A stretch of DNA of 64,000 nt from Desulfovibrio piger. Lineage in GTDB: Bacteria; Desulfobacterota; Desulfovibrionia; Desulfovibrionales; Desulfovibrionaceae. This document shows, piece by piece, positions 7,918 to 16,281 of this stretch (its first letter is position 1; every line of letters begins with the position of its first letter). A program made the translations under genes and the position numbers. Below the pieces are notes generated by a model, which did not search any database, was not told the origin of the DNA, and was given only the letters and a program-made list of their open reading frames with translations. The DNA lies in assembly GCF_951793255.1 (NCBI RefSeq), contig NZ_OX636706.1, forward strand, positions 2,926,001-2,990,000, written 5' to 3'.

Positions 7918-9315
7918 ATGAAAAAAGCAGAAACGCCTTCCCTCACCTACAGTCCCCGCAATGCCTGGGACGTGTACACCACCGCCACCCAGAAGCGCCA
8001 GATGGACGCTCTGGTCAAGCGGTACATGGATTTCCTCAGCAATTGCAAGACCGAGCGCGAGACCGTGGCTTATGTGCAGAAACGCCTGCAGGAAGCCGGG
8101 TTCAGCGAGGACTTCAAAAAGAACACCGTGTTCCGCAACCTGCGCGGCAAGGCCATCTTTGCCGCCCGCAAGGGCAAGATCCCGCTGCAGAAGGGCGTGC
8201 ACCTCATCGCCGCCCATGCCGACAGCCCCCGTCTGGACTTCAAGCAGCGTCCGCTGGTCGAGCAGCCCGGTGTGGCCCAGGCCAAGACCCACTATTACGG
8301 CGGCATCCGCAAGTACCAGTGGCTGGCCCGTCCTCTGGCCCTGCACGGCGTGGTGGTGCTGGAAAACGGCAAGAGCATCAGCGTGGCCATCGGAGAAAAA
8401 GCCGGAGAGCCCGTCTTCACCATCGCCGACCTGCTGCCCCATCTGGCCCGCAAGCAAAACAGCCAGACCCTGGCCGAAGTCTTTGACGGCGAAAAGCTGA
8501 ACATCATCCTCGGCCACAGCCCGGCCCCCACCGCCGCCAAGAACAAGGACATCAAGGAGCCCATCAAGCAGCACGTGCTGGAGCAGCTCAACGCCAAGTA
8601 CGGCATCCGCGAGGAAGACCTCGTCACCGCCGAACTCCAGGTCGTGCCCGCGGGCCCCGCCACCTATGTGGGCTTCGACAAGGGGCTGGTGGGCGGCTAC
8701 GGCCAGGATGACCGCATCTGCGTCTTCACCGCCCTGGAGGCCCTGCTCAACGCCAAGAACACCAACCGCCTCTGCCCCAACATGGCCGTCATGTTCTGGG
8801 ACAAGGAAGAGATCGGTTCCGACGGTGCCACCGGCGCGGCCTCCCGCTTCCTGCAGTACTGCTTCGAAGACCTGGCCCGCGCCTGGGCCCCGGGCATCCC
8901 TGTCTCGCAGGTGCTGCTCAATACCCGCGCCCTGTCCGCCGACGTGGACGCCGCCTTCGACCCCGACTTCCCCGAAGTGCACGAAAAGCAGAACGCCGCC
9001 CAGCTGGGCCACGGCCCCGTCTGCTCCAAATACTCCGGCTCCGGCGGCAAATACGGTGCCAGCGATGCCGATGCCGAGTTCTACGGCTATGTGCGCGGCC
9101 TGTTCAACGCCCGCAACATCCCCTGGCAGCCCGCCGAACTGGGCAAGGTGGATGTGGGCGGCGGCGGCACCGTGGCCCTCTTCCTGGCCGCCTACGGCAT
9201 GCAGGTCATCGACTGCGGCCCGGCCCTCCTCTCCATGCACAGCCCCTTCGAGCTGGCCAGCTGCGTGGACATCCTTGCCACGGCCGAAGCCTACAAAGCC
9301 TTCCTCGAAGGTTAG
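7918..9315 (+). CDS. M18-family aminopeptidase
   Basis: 465 residues, the usual size for M18 (aspartyl aminopeptidase-like) zinc enzymes, which form large tetrahedral cytosolic peptidase particles. Metal-ligand regions are visible in order: the His-x-Asp of IAAHADSPRLD, GGYGQDDRICVF, the acidic pair in FWDKEEIGSDGATGA and the last histidine in LLSMHSPFELAS. Start ATG 7918 follows an AAAGGA. It stands alone 167 bp after selA and is closed by the 52-base palindrome at 9340. Whether it prefers acidic N-terminal residues cannot be told from sequence. Confidence 0.88.
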   Translation: MKKAETPSLTYSPRNAWDVYTTATQKRQMDALVKRYMDFLSNCKTERETVAYVQKRLQEAGFSEDFKKNTVFRNLRGKAIFAARKGKIPLQKGVHLIAAHADSPRLDFKQRPLVEQPGVAQAKTHYYGGIRKYQWLARPLALHGVVVLENGKSISVAIGEKAGEPVFTIADLLPHLARKQNSQTLAEVFDGEKLNIILGHSPAPTAAKNKDIKEPIKQHVLEQLNAKYGIREEDLVTAELQVVPAGPATYVGFDKGLVGGYGQDDRICVFTALEALLNAKNTNRLCPNMAVMFWDKEEIGSDGATGAASRFLQYCFEDLARAWAPGIPVSQVLLNTRALSADVDAAFDPDFPEVHEKQNAAQLGHGPVCSKYSGSGGKYGASDADAEFYGYVRGLFNARNIPWQPAELGKVDVGGGGTVALFLAAYGMQVIDCGPALLSMHSPFELASCVDILATAEAYKAFLEG

Positions 9316-9339
9316 CCCGCCGCTGCTGAAGCGGCATCA

Positions 9340-9391
9340 TTGAGAGGGGGCGGGGACGTTTTTTGTAAAAACTGTCCCCGCCCCCTCTCAA
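9340..9391. repeat. 18-bp perfect palindrome, probable bidirectional terminator
   Basis: TTGAGAGGGGGCGGGGAC at 9340-9357 is perfectly inverted at 9374-9391 around a 16-base loop containing TTTTTTGTAAAAA. It begins 25 bases after the aminopeptidase stop. G/C-rich palindromes of similar style recur at 35147, 61993 and 62404, suggesting a dispersed element family used as terminators. Confidence 0.7.
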
Positions 9392-9701
9392 ACTCTCCCC
9401 CACCCCTGAAAAAACGTTTCTCTGGTCGGCATGGAAGGTCTCCGTCGCTGTCTGGCGGGGAGGGACTTCCAGCCCCTGACCGGAGAAAAGACAGTCTGTC
9501 ATACCGCCATGTCTGTTGCCTGATCGAAGGGATTCTTGCGGCATGCCCGGCGGAAAGTAACGCGCCGTCGTACATCGCCATATCCGGCAGTACGCTTTTT
9601 CTTGCATCTCGCACGCCTGCCTCGCGGCGTAGCAAGACTATCCGCCCTGTATTTTCTGTTTTCCGCCACCGGACACCCACTGACTAACGCCGCAAAAAAC
9701 G
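9392..9701. other. Non-coding stretch between aminopeptidase and mltA
   Basis: No supported gene. Short open frames on both strands (for example 9340-9687 plus and 9312-9680 minus) begin inside or run through the palindrome and lack ribosome-binding sites and any recognisable motif. Nothing else stands out. Confidence 0.4.
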
Positions 9702-9731
9702 AAAAGCGGACATCCTGAGATGTCCGCTTTT
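9702..9731 (-). terminator. Bidirectional terminator hairpin
   Basis: AAAAGCGGACATC (9702-9714) pairs perfectly with GATGTCCGCTTTT (9719-9731) around a CTGA loop, so each strand ends in a T tract. It lies 187 bases beyond the mltA stop codon and is the first good terminator for that minus-strand gene. Confidence 0.7.
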
Positions 9732-9917
9732 CCATTGCCCGCCGGTCAGCGACGGGGACCTTCCAGAAAGATCATATGAGCGGTTTTGGGGGAGGAGTGG
9801 GGAGCTGCCCCCTTTTTCCCGCTGGGAGCGCCGTGCCCGTTACGACGGAGGAAGCTACGGGCATCGACAGCACCGCAAAGGGGTTCCCCTCCCCTCGAAC
9901 CAGCCTTTCCCCGCTCC

Positions 9918-11069
9918 CTACCGTGCCACCAGCACCCAGGCGGGGCCGGGGGCATCCAGATGGCTGGCCACATAATTGGCGCGTTCGGAACCGCCGCAGA
10001 ACAGGTCGATGCGCCGCTGCTTGATGGCGCCGCCCACGTCCTGGGCAAAGCCGATGCCGCGCAGAGGCAGACTGCCGTATTTTTCATCCGGCACGTTGAC
10101 GCCAAAGGCCACCACGGCCCCCAGCGGGATATAGCTGCGGTCCACGGCCAGGGAGAGCCATTCGTCCACCACATGGCCCATGGCGCCGGTGGGACCGCGG
10201 CTGCCGTAGCGGAAAAAGACGTAGCTGGGGTTCTCGTTGAGGATCTCGCGCACGCGCTGGGGATTGTCCTTGAACCACTGACGCTGCTCGAAGATGTCGC
10301 CGCGCTTGAGCAGGCCCTTCTCGCGCATGATGCGGCCCGAGCTCTTGTATTTGTGGCCGTTCTGGCCCGCATAGTTGATGAAGGCCTCGGTACCGTCATC
10401 GAAGACCAGACGGCCGGAGCCCTGGATCTCCAGGAAGAAGACGTCCACGGGGTCAGCGGCCCAGGCCAGTTCCAGCCCCCGACCGGCCAGCAGCTGCTGC
10501 TCTTCGATCTGGCGGCGGGTATAGTAACGGCCCTTGTGGCGGCGCTTGTACTGCTTCATGTCCGGCGGCAGGGCGTAGATGGCCTGCTCGTAGCCGGGCT
10601 TGCGGGTACGGCTGGCCTTGACGCGGGGCTCATAGTAACCGGAATAGGCGATGCCGGAGGGGACCTCCACCCACTGGAAGTTCTGGAGGAAGAGCTGCGG
10701 TTCGGCATCCAGACGGGGCAGCAGCTCCTGCAGGCGCAGCAGGGTGCGTTCCAGGTCGCCCCAGGTCAGGCGCAGGCCGGGACGGTCGATGGCCACGGCC
10801 ACGGCGGGCTTGCTCTTGACATAGCGCAGGGATTTCCGCACCGTAGGCGCCATCTCGCGCCACGACTGCAGGTCCTGGTTCCGGGGCGCAAGATGCTCCG
10901 TGAAGAATTCGGGCGATTCAAAGCCCACGGCGGGCCCTTTGGGGATCAGGTATTCCTCGTGCGTCTGCCGCGACCCGCAGCCGGACAGCGCCAGGGCGGC
11001 CAGCAGCACGGCGCACAGCGCCAGACGCGGGAGCCCCTTCCCCACACGCAAAGGAGTTTTCTGATGCAT
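9918..11069 (-). CDS. mltA: Membrane-bound lytic murein transglycosylase A (lipoprotein)
   Basis: 383 residues from ATG 11069, preceded by GGAAGGAAAA. The N-terminus is a lipoprotein signal peptide with lipobox LSGC (Cys about residue 31), so the enzyme is anchored at the outer membrane. The central MltA domain includes GYYEPRVKASRTR and FFLEIQGSGRLVFDDG, and the C-terminal 3D domain ends with the catalytic-Asp region GFAQDVGGAIKQRRIDLF. It cleaves peptidoglycan with formation of 1,6-anhydromuramyl ends. A long upstream extension of the frame (to 11411) overlaps the thioesterase gene and is rejected. Its start codon interlocks with that of the divergent thioesterase (finding). Confidence 0.92.
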   Translation of the reverse strand: MHQKTPLRVGKGLPRLALCAVLLAALALSGCGSRQTHEEYLIPKGPAVGFESPEFFTEHLAPRNQDLQSWREMAPTVRKSLRYVKSKPAVAVAIDRPGLRLTWGDLERTLLRLQELLPRLDAEPQLFLQNFQWVEVPSGIAYSGYYEPRVKASRTRKPGYEQAIYALPPDMKQYKRRHKGRYYTRRQIEEQQLLAGRGLELAWAADPVDVFFLEIQGSGRLVFDDGTEAFINYAGQNGHKYKSSGRIMREKGLLKRGDIFEQRQWFKDNPQRVREILNENPSYVFFRYGSRGPTGAMGHVVDEWLSLAVDRSYIPLGAVVAFGVNVPDEKYGSLPLRGIGFAQDVGGAIKQRRIDLFCGGSERANYVASHLDAPGPAWVLVAR

Positions 11070-11486
11070 GACGATTTTCCTTCCCCGGCCATCTGGTTCA
11101 CCCACCGGATCTCCTACGGTGAAACAGATACCATGGGCGTTCTGTATTATGCGGAGTATCTCCACATCTTCGAGAGGGCGCGCAGCGAATTCATCCGCGC
11201 CTGCGGCATGAGCTACCGTGATGTGGAGGAAAAGGACATCATCCTGCCCGTCCGCGAGGCCCAGTGCCGTTACCGTTCCCCGGCCCGCTATGACGATCTG
11301 GTGCAGGTCCACACGGCCATCAGCGAATGGGGCCGCGCGTCCATGCGCTTTGTATACGAGATGTGGAACGAGGACAAGACGCGCCTGCTGGCCACGGGCA
11401 GCACCCAGCACGCCCTGGTGAACCGTCAGGGACGTCCTGTGGCCGTGCCGGACTGGCTGCGCGATCTTCTGGGCAACCTGAAATAG
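11064..11486 (+). CDS. YbgC-family acyl-CoA thioesterase
   Basis: 140 residues, single hotdog domain. The signature is RISYGETDTMGVLYYAEYLHIFERARSE, shown here in two parts: the Asp of ETDTMGVLYY is the family's catalytic residue and HIFERARSEFIRA the central helix. In many bacteria this protein is encoded with the Tol-Pal genes and hydrolyses short acyl-CoA thioesters; no tol genes are nearby here. ATG 11064 follows AAAGGAG by eight bases. The two genes are divergent and their 5' ends overlap by six bases, so the start region ATGCAT serves both strands. A terminator follows at 11511. Confidence 0.88.
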   Translation: MHDDFPSPAIWFTHRISYGETDTMGVLYYAEYLHIFERARSEFIRACGMSYRDVEEKDIILPVREAQCRYRSPARYDDLVQVHTAISEWGRASMRFVYEMWNEDKTRLLATGSTQHALVNRQGRPVAVPDWLRDLLGNLK

Positions 11487-11510
11487 CGGCGGCCTGACAG
11501 CCGAACACGA

Positions 11511-11538
11511 AAAAAGCCGGGGACATCCCGGCTTTTTT
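11511..11538 (+). terminator. Terminator of the thioesterase gene
   Basis: AAAAAGCCGGG and CCCGGCTTTTTT form a short-loop hairpin ending in seven T on the plus strand, 25 bases past the stop codon. Confidence 0.85.
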
Positions 11539-11862
11539 TATGGCATTGGAAAAATTTTTCACAACATTTTTTATTATTTTCTGCCGTGTGCCCATCCGCA
11601 CGCCACGGCAGGGACGCGGAGGACTCGTACCGGGCACGGATTTTCAGGCTCCCGGGGAGGTGCCTGTCCCCATTCTTGCACAAGCAGCCATCTATTTTGT
11701 CTTTCCGGGCGCAGATGTCAAGTTGAGCAAAAAAGTTGGGGCACTTCCCTTTTTGGCCATGTCGGGCTATGGTTTTATTACTACCGTGTGAAAGGTCGCA
11801 CGTTGCCCTCGTAAATCCGGCGGCCCCGGGCTCGCCATATCGCTTACTAAGGGAGTTTTAGC
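11539..11862 (+). promoter_or_regulatory. Upstream region of the EF-G paralogue with a possible promoter
   Basis: No gene is supported here. A weak sigma70-like pair is visible: TTGGCC at 11753-11758 and TATTAC at 11776-11781 with a 17-base spacer. This would give a transcript start about 75 bases before the EF-G-like gene, whose ribosome-binding site AAGGGAG ends a few bases before ATG 11863. The rest is A/T-rich just after the terminator and otherwise featureless. Confidence 0.4.
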
Positions 11863-13926
11863 ATGTCCAACCCCGTGGATACCCAACGTACTTACGCACT
11901 TGTAGGCACCGGCGGCTGCGGCAAAACGTCGCTGGCCGAGATGCTCCTCTTCAATAGCGGCGCTCTGACCCGCATGGGCGCCATCGAAGACGGTACCACC
12001 TGCCTCGACTATGAACCGGAAGAAGTACGTCGTCGCGGCTCCATCCAGCCTGCGGTGGCTACCTGCCTCTGGAACAAGAATCGCCACTTCATGCTTGATA
12101 TCCCGGGTGACGGAAACTTTACCGGCGACATGGAATGCCTGCTCAAGGGCGTGGACGGCGTCGTCTTCGTGCTGGACGCCGTGGATGGCGTGCGCCCCCT
12201 GACCAAAAAATTCTGGAACCTCACCCGCGCCGAAAACCTGCCCGCCATCTTCGTCATCAACAAGATGGATCGCGACCGCGCCGACTTCCAGATGGCCTTC
12301 GACGGCCTGTCCACCCTGGGTGTCAAGGCTGTGGCGCTGCAGGTGCCCATCCGTGAAGGCGAGGCCTTTACCGGCTATGTGGACGTGCTGACCGGCAAGG
12401 CCTACACCTTTGGCGCTGACGGCGCTGTCAGCGAATGCGATGTGCCCGCCGATGTGGCCGACGACGTGAGCCTGCTCCACGACCTGACCGTGGAAAACAT
12501 CGCCGAAAGCGATGAAGAGCTCATGGAAAAATACCTGGAAGAAGGCAGCCTGTCTCTGGAAGACCTGCAGATCGGTCTGCGCAAGGGTACCGTGGCCGGT
12601 GAGCTCTGCCCCGTGCTGGTCTGCTCCTCCCTGGAAAACAAGGGTGGCGTGGCCGTGCTGGAAGCCATCCAGGCCCTGCTGCCCGCCGCTTCCGAGCGCC
12701 CCGCCTTTGTGGACGCCCTGGGCCAGGAACGCAAGCCCGATCCCGACGCCCCCGTGGCCGGTTTCGTCTTCAAGACCCTGGCCGACCCCTTCTCCGGCCA
12801 GCTTTCGCTGGTGCGCATCCTCTCCGGCACCATCAATGGTGATGCCACCCTCAAGAACATGCGCAGCGGTGAAAACGAACGCCTGGGCAGCCTGCTCTTC
12901 CTGACCGGCAAGACCCAGACCCCCTGCAAGGAACCCGTGGGCCCCGGCGCCATCGTGGCCGTGGCCAAACTGAAGAACACCCGCACCGGCGACAGCCTGT
13001 GCGACGAAAAGCAGCCCTTTGCCCTGCCCATGCCCAAGCTGCCGCCGCAGCTCATCACCTACGCGCTGGCTCCCAAGGAAAAGGGCGATGAAGACAAGGT
13101 CTACTCCGCCATCCAGCGTCTGCTGGACGAAGACGTCACCCTGCGTCTGGCCCGCGACGAAGAAAACGGCGACATCCTGCTTTCCGGTATGGGCCAGCTG
13201 CACATCGAACTTTCGGTGGAAAAGGCCAAACGCCGCTTCAAGGTGGACATCATCCTCAAGACGCCCAAGGTGCCCTATCGTGAGACCGTGCGCGGCAAGG
13301 TGCAGGTGCAGGGCCGTCACAAGAAGCAGTCCGGCGGCCGCGGCCAGTTCGGTGACTGCTGGATCAAGATGGAAGGCCTGCCCCGCGGTTCCGGCTATGT
13401 CTTCGAAGACGCCATCGTGGGCGGCGTGATCCCCCGCCAGTACATCCCCGCCATCGACAAGGGCATCCAGGAAGCGGCCGCCCGCGGTTTCCTGGCCGGT
13501 TGTCAGGTGGTGGACTTCCGCGTCAAGGTCTACGACGGCAGCTACCACACCGTGGACTCCTCGGAAATGGCCTTCAAGGTGGCCGGCTCCCTGGCCTTCA
13601 AAAAAGCCATGGAAAGCCTCAAGCCCGTGCTGCTGGAACCCATCGTGCTGCTGACCGTCTCCGTGCCTGACGAATGCATGGGCGACGTCATCGGCGACCT
13701 TTCCTCGCGTCGCGGCAAGGTGCTGGGCTCCGACTCCGCCGCCGGTGTCACCGAGATCAAGGCCCACGTGCCCATGAGCGAAGTGCTGCGCTACGCTCCC
13801 GACCTGCGCTCCATGACGGCCGGTCAGGGCTTCTTCACCATGGAATTCGCCCACTATGAAGAAGCTCCCCAGCCTGTGGCCGACAAGGTCATCGCTGAAC
13901 ACCAGAAGGCCGTGGCCGGCGAATAA
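11863..13926 (+). CDS. Elongation factor G paralogue (EF-G2 / FusA2-like)
   Basis: 687 residues with full EF-G domain order: G domain, domain II (PVAGFVFKTLADPFSGQLSL), domains III-V (LLSGMGQLHIELSVEKAKRR; RGQFGDCWIKMEG; PDECMGDVIGDLSSRRGKVL). Translocation factors hydrolyse GTP on the ribosome, but the nucleotide motifs here are unusual: P-loop GTGGCGKTS, switch I RRRGSIQP in place of RGITI, and G3 DIPGD in place of DTPGH, which removes the catalytic histidine. NKMD (G4) is normal. These changes place it with the EF-G2-type paralogues rather than the canonical factor, which normally sits next to rpsL/rpsG. It stands alone between two terminators. Role unknown: perhaps ribosome recycling or stress translation. 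Confidence 0.85.
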   Translation: MSNPVDTQRTYALVGTGGCGKTSLAEMLLFNSGALTRMGAIEDGTTCLDYEPEEVRRRGSIQPAVATCLWNKNRHFMLDIPGDGNFTGDMECLLKGVDGVVFVLDAVDGVRPLTKKFWNLTRAENLPAIFVINKMDRDRADFQMAFDGLSTLGVKAVALQVPIREGEAFTGYVDVLTGKAYTFGADGAVSECDVPADVADDVSLLHDLTVENIAESDEELMEKYLEEGSLSLEDLQIGLRKGTVAGELCPVLVCSSLENKGGVAVLEAIQALLPAASERPAFVDALGQERKPDPDAPVAGFVFKTLADPFSGQLSLVRILSGTINGDATLKNMRSGENERLGSLLFLTGKTQTPCKEPVGPGAIVAVAKLKNTRTGDSLCDEKQPFALPMPKLPPQLITYALAPKEKGDEDKVYSAIQRLLDEDVTLRLARDEENGDILLSGMGQLHIELSVEKAKRRFKVDIILKTPKVPYRETVRGKVQVQGRHKKQSGGRGQFGDCWIKMEGLPRGSGYVFEDAIVGGVIPRQYIPAIDKGIQEAAARGFLAGCQVVDFRVKVYDGSYHTVDSSEMAFKVAGSLAFKKAMESLKPVLLEPIVLLTVSVPDECMGDVIGDLSSRRGKVLGSDSAAGVTEIKAHVPMSEVLRYAPDLRSMTAGQGFFTMEFAHYEEAPQPVADKVIAEHQKAVAGE

Positions 13927-13950
13927 GCCCCAGCCTCTCTCCTGCTGATC

Positions 13951-13988
13951 AAGGGCCACCTGCTCCGTGCGGGTGGCCCTTTTTATTT
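13951..13988 (+). terminator. Terminator of the EF-G paralogue gene
   Basis: AGGGCCACC and GGGTGGCCCT pair around a 10-base loop, followed by TTTTTATTT, 24 bases after the stop codon. Confidence 0.88.
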
Positions 13989-14347
13989 ACGGACGTTCTT
14001 CCACAGGTCCCCCGCAGCGCACCGAGGGTTGCAAGAAAGGGGAAACATTCCCCGGAGTGGACGGAAGAGGAATGCAACAAAGGGACATCGCCCCAGAACG
14101 GAGGACGCAGCCACAGCGCTGTCTGAACAGCAAAAATGCGAAAAGAGCCACGCCATCCAGGCAGGATTCCTGCCCGTTCCAGAGCCGAAAACATCGTGAC
14201 ACAGCCCCGGGAGCGATGACCGCACCGTGTCCGGCAAAGCGCCCTCGGCATCCCCCCTGCCCTTCCCCGTATCAGGTGAGCCAGAGCTGCAGCAGCGATG
14301 GGCAGGGATAGGGCCTGACGGCACCGGCTGCCCCTTCCCGCAGGCAA
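13989..14347. other. Non-coding stretch between two converging transcription units
   Basis: No supported gene. Open frames exist on both strands (for example 13949-14350 minus) but they read through the flanking terminators and show no recognisable motif or ribosome-binding site. No tRNA or DnaA-box cluster is seen. Confidence 0.4.
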
Positions 14348-14380
14348 CAAAAAAGGGAGGTCATCCGCGGATGTCCTCCC
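14348..14380 (-). terminator. Terminator of dnaA
   Basis: On the minus strand GGGAGGACATCC and GGATGACCTCCC form a stem (one G-T-type irregularity) followed by TTTTTTG. It lies 24 bases beyond the dnaA stop codon. Confidence 0.85.
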
Positions 14381-14403
14381 TTCGCAAAAATCAGGCGTAT
14401 CGT

Positions 14404-15936
14404 TTACAGGGAACGCAGGCTGGGGGCCGCATGACGGGCCGCAGGGACCTTGCCTGCCAGGCTCATCTCGGGCCGGATGCCCGCATTGCGTTCGATGAGC
14501 TCCACAGCACGGGAGATCTGGCGACCGACCCTGGACTCATTGGCGATCTCGCGTTCCAGGGATGTGATGCCCTTGATGACCGTGGAGTGACGGCGGTTGA
14601 AGCGCTCGCCGATCTCCTTGAGGGACATGTCCGTATGCTTGCGGGCCAGATAATAGATGGTATTGCGGGCCAGCACGTACTGCTGTTTGTGCGAACGGGA
14701 TGCCAGCTGGCGTTCGTTGAGGCCGTAGCTCTCGCAGACCAGGCGCACGATGGAGGCGAAGTCCGGGCCACAGTCCACGGTGGCGTACTGCTGCAGCACT
14801 TCCAGCGCCAGCTCGGGATTGAGCCCGCAATTGAGCATGCGCGCCTTGAACACCAGACTTTTGAGGCAGGATTCCAGCTGGCGCACGTCGCCCTGCAGGC
14901 GCCCAGCCAGCAGATCACAGACCTCGTCAGGCAGCAGCACCTGAAAGCTCTTGGCTTTGCGCTCCAGGATATGGCGGCACATTTCCGTATCGGGCCGCTC
15001 CAGAGGCGACACGATGCCGGAGCAGAAATGGGAGACCAGCTGGCTGTCCAGTTTTTCCAGCTCGCGCGGAGAAAAGCTGCTGGTGAAGATGGCGCGGCCG
15101 CCGCGATCCTGCAGGCTCTTGATGACGGTCAGGACCATGTCCTGCATCTTTTCCTTGCCCTGGAGGAAATGCACGTCTTCCAGCAGGAGTACGTCCAGAT
15201 CGCGCAGACGGGCGCGAAAGCTCTCCACATCATTGCTGCGCAGGGCAGCCACATAGCGCGACGCCAGATCCTCGGCGGAAAGGTAGGCCAGACGGGCCTG
15301 ACCGCCCTGCTCCTGCACGGCACGGCCCACGGACTGCATGATGTGGGTCTTGCCCAGGCCGGAGGCCGAGCTGACGAACAGCGTCTCCACACAGCCGCCG
15401 TCATGGCAGATGTCCTTGGCCGCAGCCACGGCCATGGCGTTGCAGGGGCCGACCACGAAATCGTCGAAACTGAAGCGCCAGCGCTGACGGGTACGGGGGC
15501 GCAACGTGGGGGCAGGCAGAGGCAGGGAACACTGGCTGGGCTGCCAGAGGGGCTGGGACGGACGGGAAGGCGCCGTATGGAGAGGCGTTGCGGGCGCCTC
15601 ATGCACGGGCTGCGCCACGGGCGTAGCGAGAGGGGCCGCAGCAACGGCGGCAGGGGCAGCGGGCGCGGCAGGAGCGGGAGCAGCACCCTGACAGGAGATA
15701 CGGATATCGATGTTCTCCGGCGCCACCTGCAACACGGGCGCGGCAGCGGAGCGCAACGTATCCCGCATGCGGTCACGCAGCCAGCGGGCCACATATTCGC
15801 TGGGTGCGGCAAGGCACAGGCTGTTCCCCTCGATATGGGCATCCAGGGGATGGATCCACACCTTGAAGATGCCGGGATTGAGGACATCCCTCAAATTTTC
15901 AGAGATCTTCTGCCACTGCTCTTGCATGCCTGTCAT
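14404..15936 (-). CDS. dnaA: Chromosomal replication initiator DnaA
   Basis: About 510 residues from ATG 15936; ATG 15981 gives 15 more residues and neither has a strong ribosome-binding site. Domain I is at the N-terminus (WQKISENLRDVLNPGIFKVW), then a Pro/Ala-rich linker (domain II, about 85-150), the AAA+ domain with SASGLGKTHIM (Walker A) and LLLEDVHFLQG (Walker B), and the DNA-binding domain IV with RRHSTVIKGI. It unwinds the origin when ATP-bound. The first Gly of the usual GGxGLGKT loop is Ser here. The gene is not next to dnaN or gyrB and no DnaA-box cluster is visible, so it may be a relocated or second dnaA (finding). Confidence 0.93.
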   Translation of the reverse strand: MTGMQEQWQKISENLRDVLNPGIFKVWIHPLDAHIEGNSLCLAAPSEYVARWLRDRMRDTLRSAAAPVLQVAPENIDIRISCQGAAPAPAAPAAPAAVAAAPLATPVAQPVHEAPATPLHTAPSRPSQPLWQPSQCSLPLPAPTLRPRTRQRWRFSFDDFVVGPCNAMAVAAAKDICHDGGCVETLFVSSASGLGKTHIMQSVGRAVQEQGGQARLAYLSAEDLASRYVAALRSNDVESFRARLRDLDVLLLEDVHFLQGKEKMQDMVLTVIKSLQDRGGRAIFTSSFSPRELEKLDSQLVSHFCSGIVSPLERPDTEMCRHILERKAKSFQVLLPDEVCDLLAGRLQGDVRQLESCLKSLVFKARMLNCGLNPELALEVLQQYATVDCGPDFASIVRLVCESYGLNERQLASRSHKQQYVLARNTIYYLARKHTDMSLKEIGERFNRRHSTVIKGITSLEREIANESRVGRQISRAVELIERNAGIRPEMSLAGKVPAARHAAPSLRSL

Positions 15937-16056
15937 TGCCCGCCCATGAAAAATGCCGGTACGCGGGTCATGGTCAGCCATGCCCGCTCAAAAATGTCTC
16001 GCCCCATTGGTGCTGTTGCGATGTCGCCGTCCGTCTTTCGGCGAAGCGCCCGCAAG

Positions 16057-16085
16057 GATGTAGTTTTTTCGCGTTGTTCTGTCAA
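16057..16085 (-). promoter_or_regulatory. Probable sigma70 promoter of dnaA
   Basis: Read on the minus strand, TTGACA (16085-16080) and TACATC (16062-16057) are 17 bases apart, which predicts a transcript starting about 70-110 bases before the dnaA start. Confidence 0.55.
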
Positions 16086-16221
16086 CATATGGCGAACGGG
16101 AAGACCAGGCCTTTCGCGCCTGCTGCCGCCATGCGGGCATCCCTGCCCTCTATCCTCTGTGGACGCTTGTGAGATTCTGCCCTTTTTTTCCCCATACTGC
16201 AAGCCGGAAGAGCCGCCATGA

Positions 16222-16259
16222 AAAAGAAAGGTCGTTGCCACCGGAATGACAACGACCTT
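16222..16259 (-). terminator. Terminator of galU
   Basis: On the minus strand AAGGTCGTTG and CAACGACCTT pair around a loop of about 12 bases and are followed by TCTTTTTC. It begins 23 bases after the galU stop. Confidence 0.8.
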
Positions 16260-16281
16260 GGGATCTTGCAGATATCGATGT

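Noticed and set aside
11767..13959. 730-codon minus-strand open frame across the EF-G gene
   Set aside because: Rich in Gly, His, Gln and Ala, no signatures, and exactly antisense to an obvious EF-G gene; typical high-GC shadow.
14000..16250. Replication origin beside dnaA
   Set aside because: No cluster of TTATCCACA-like boxes or AT-rich unwinding stretch, and neighbours are galU and an EF-G paralogue.
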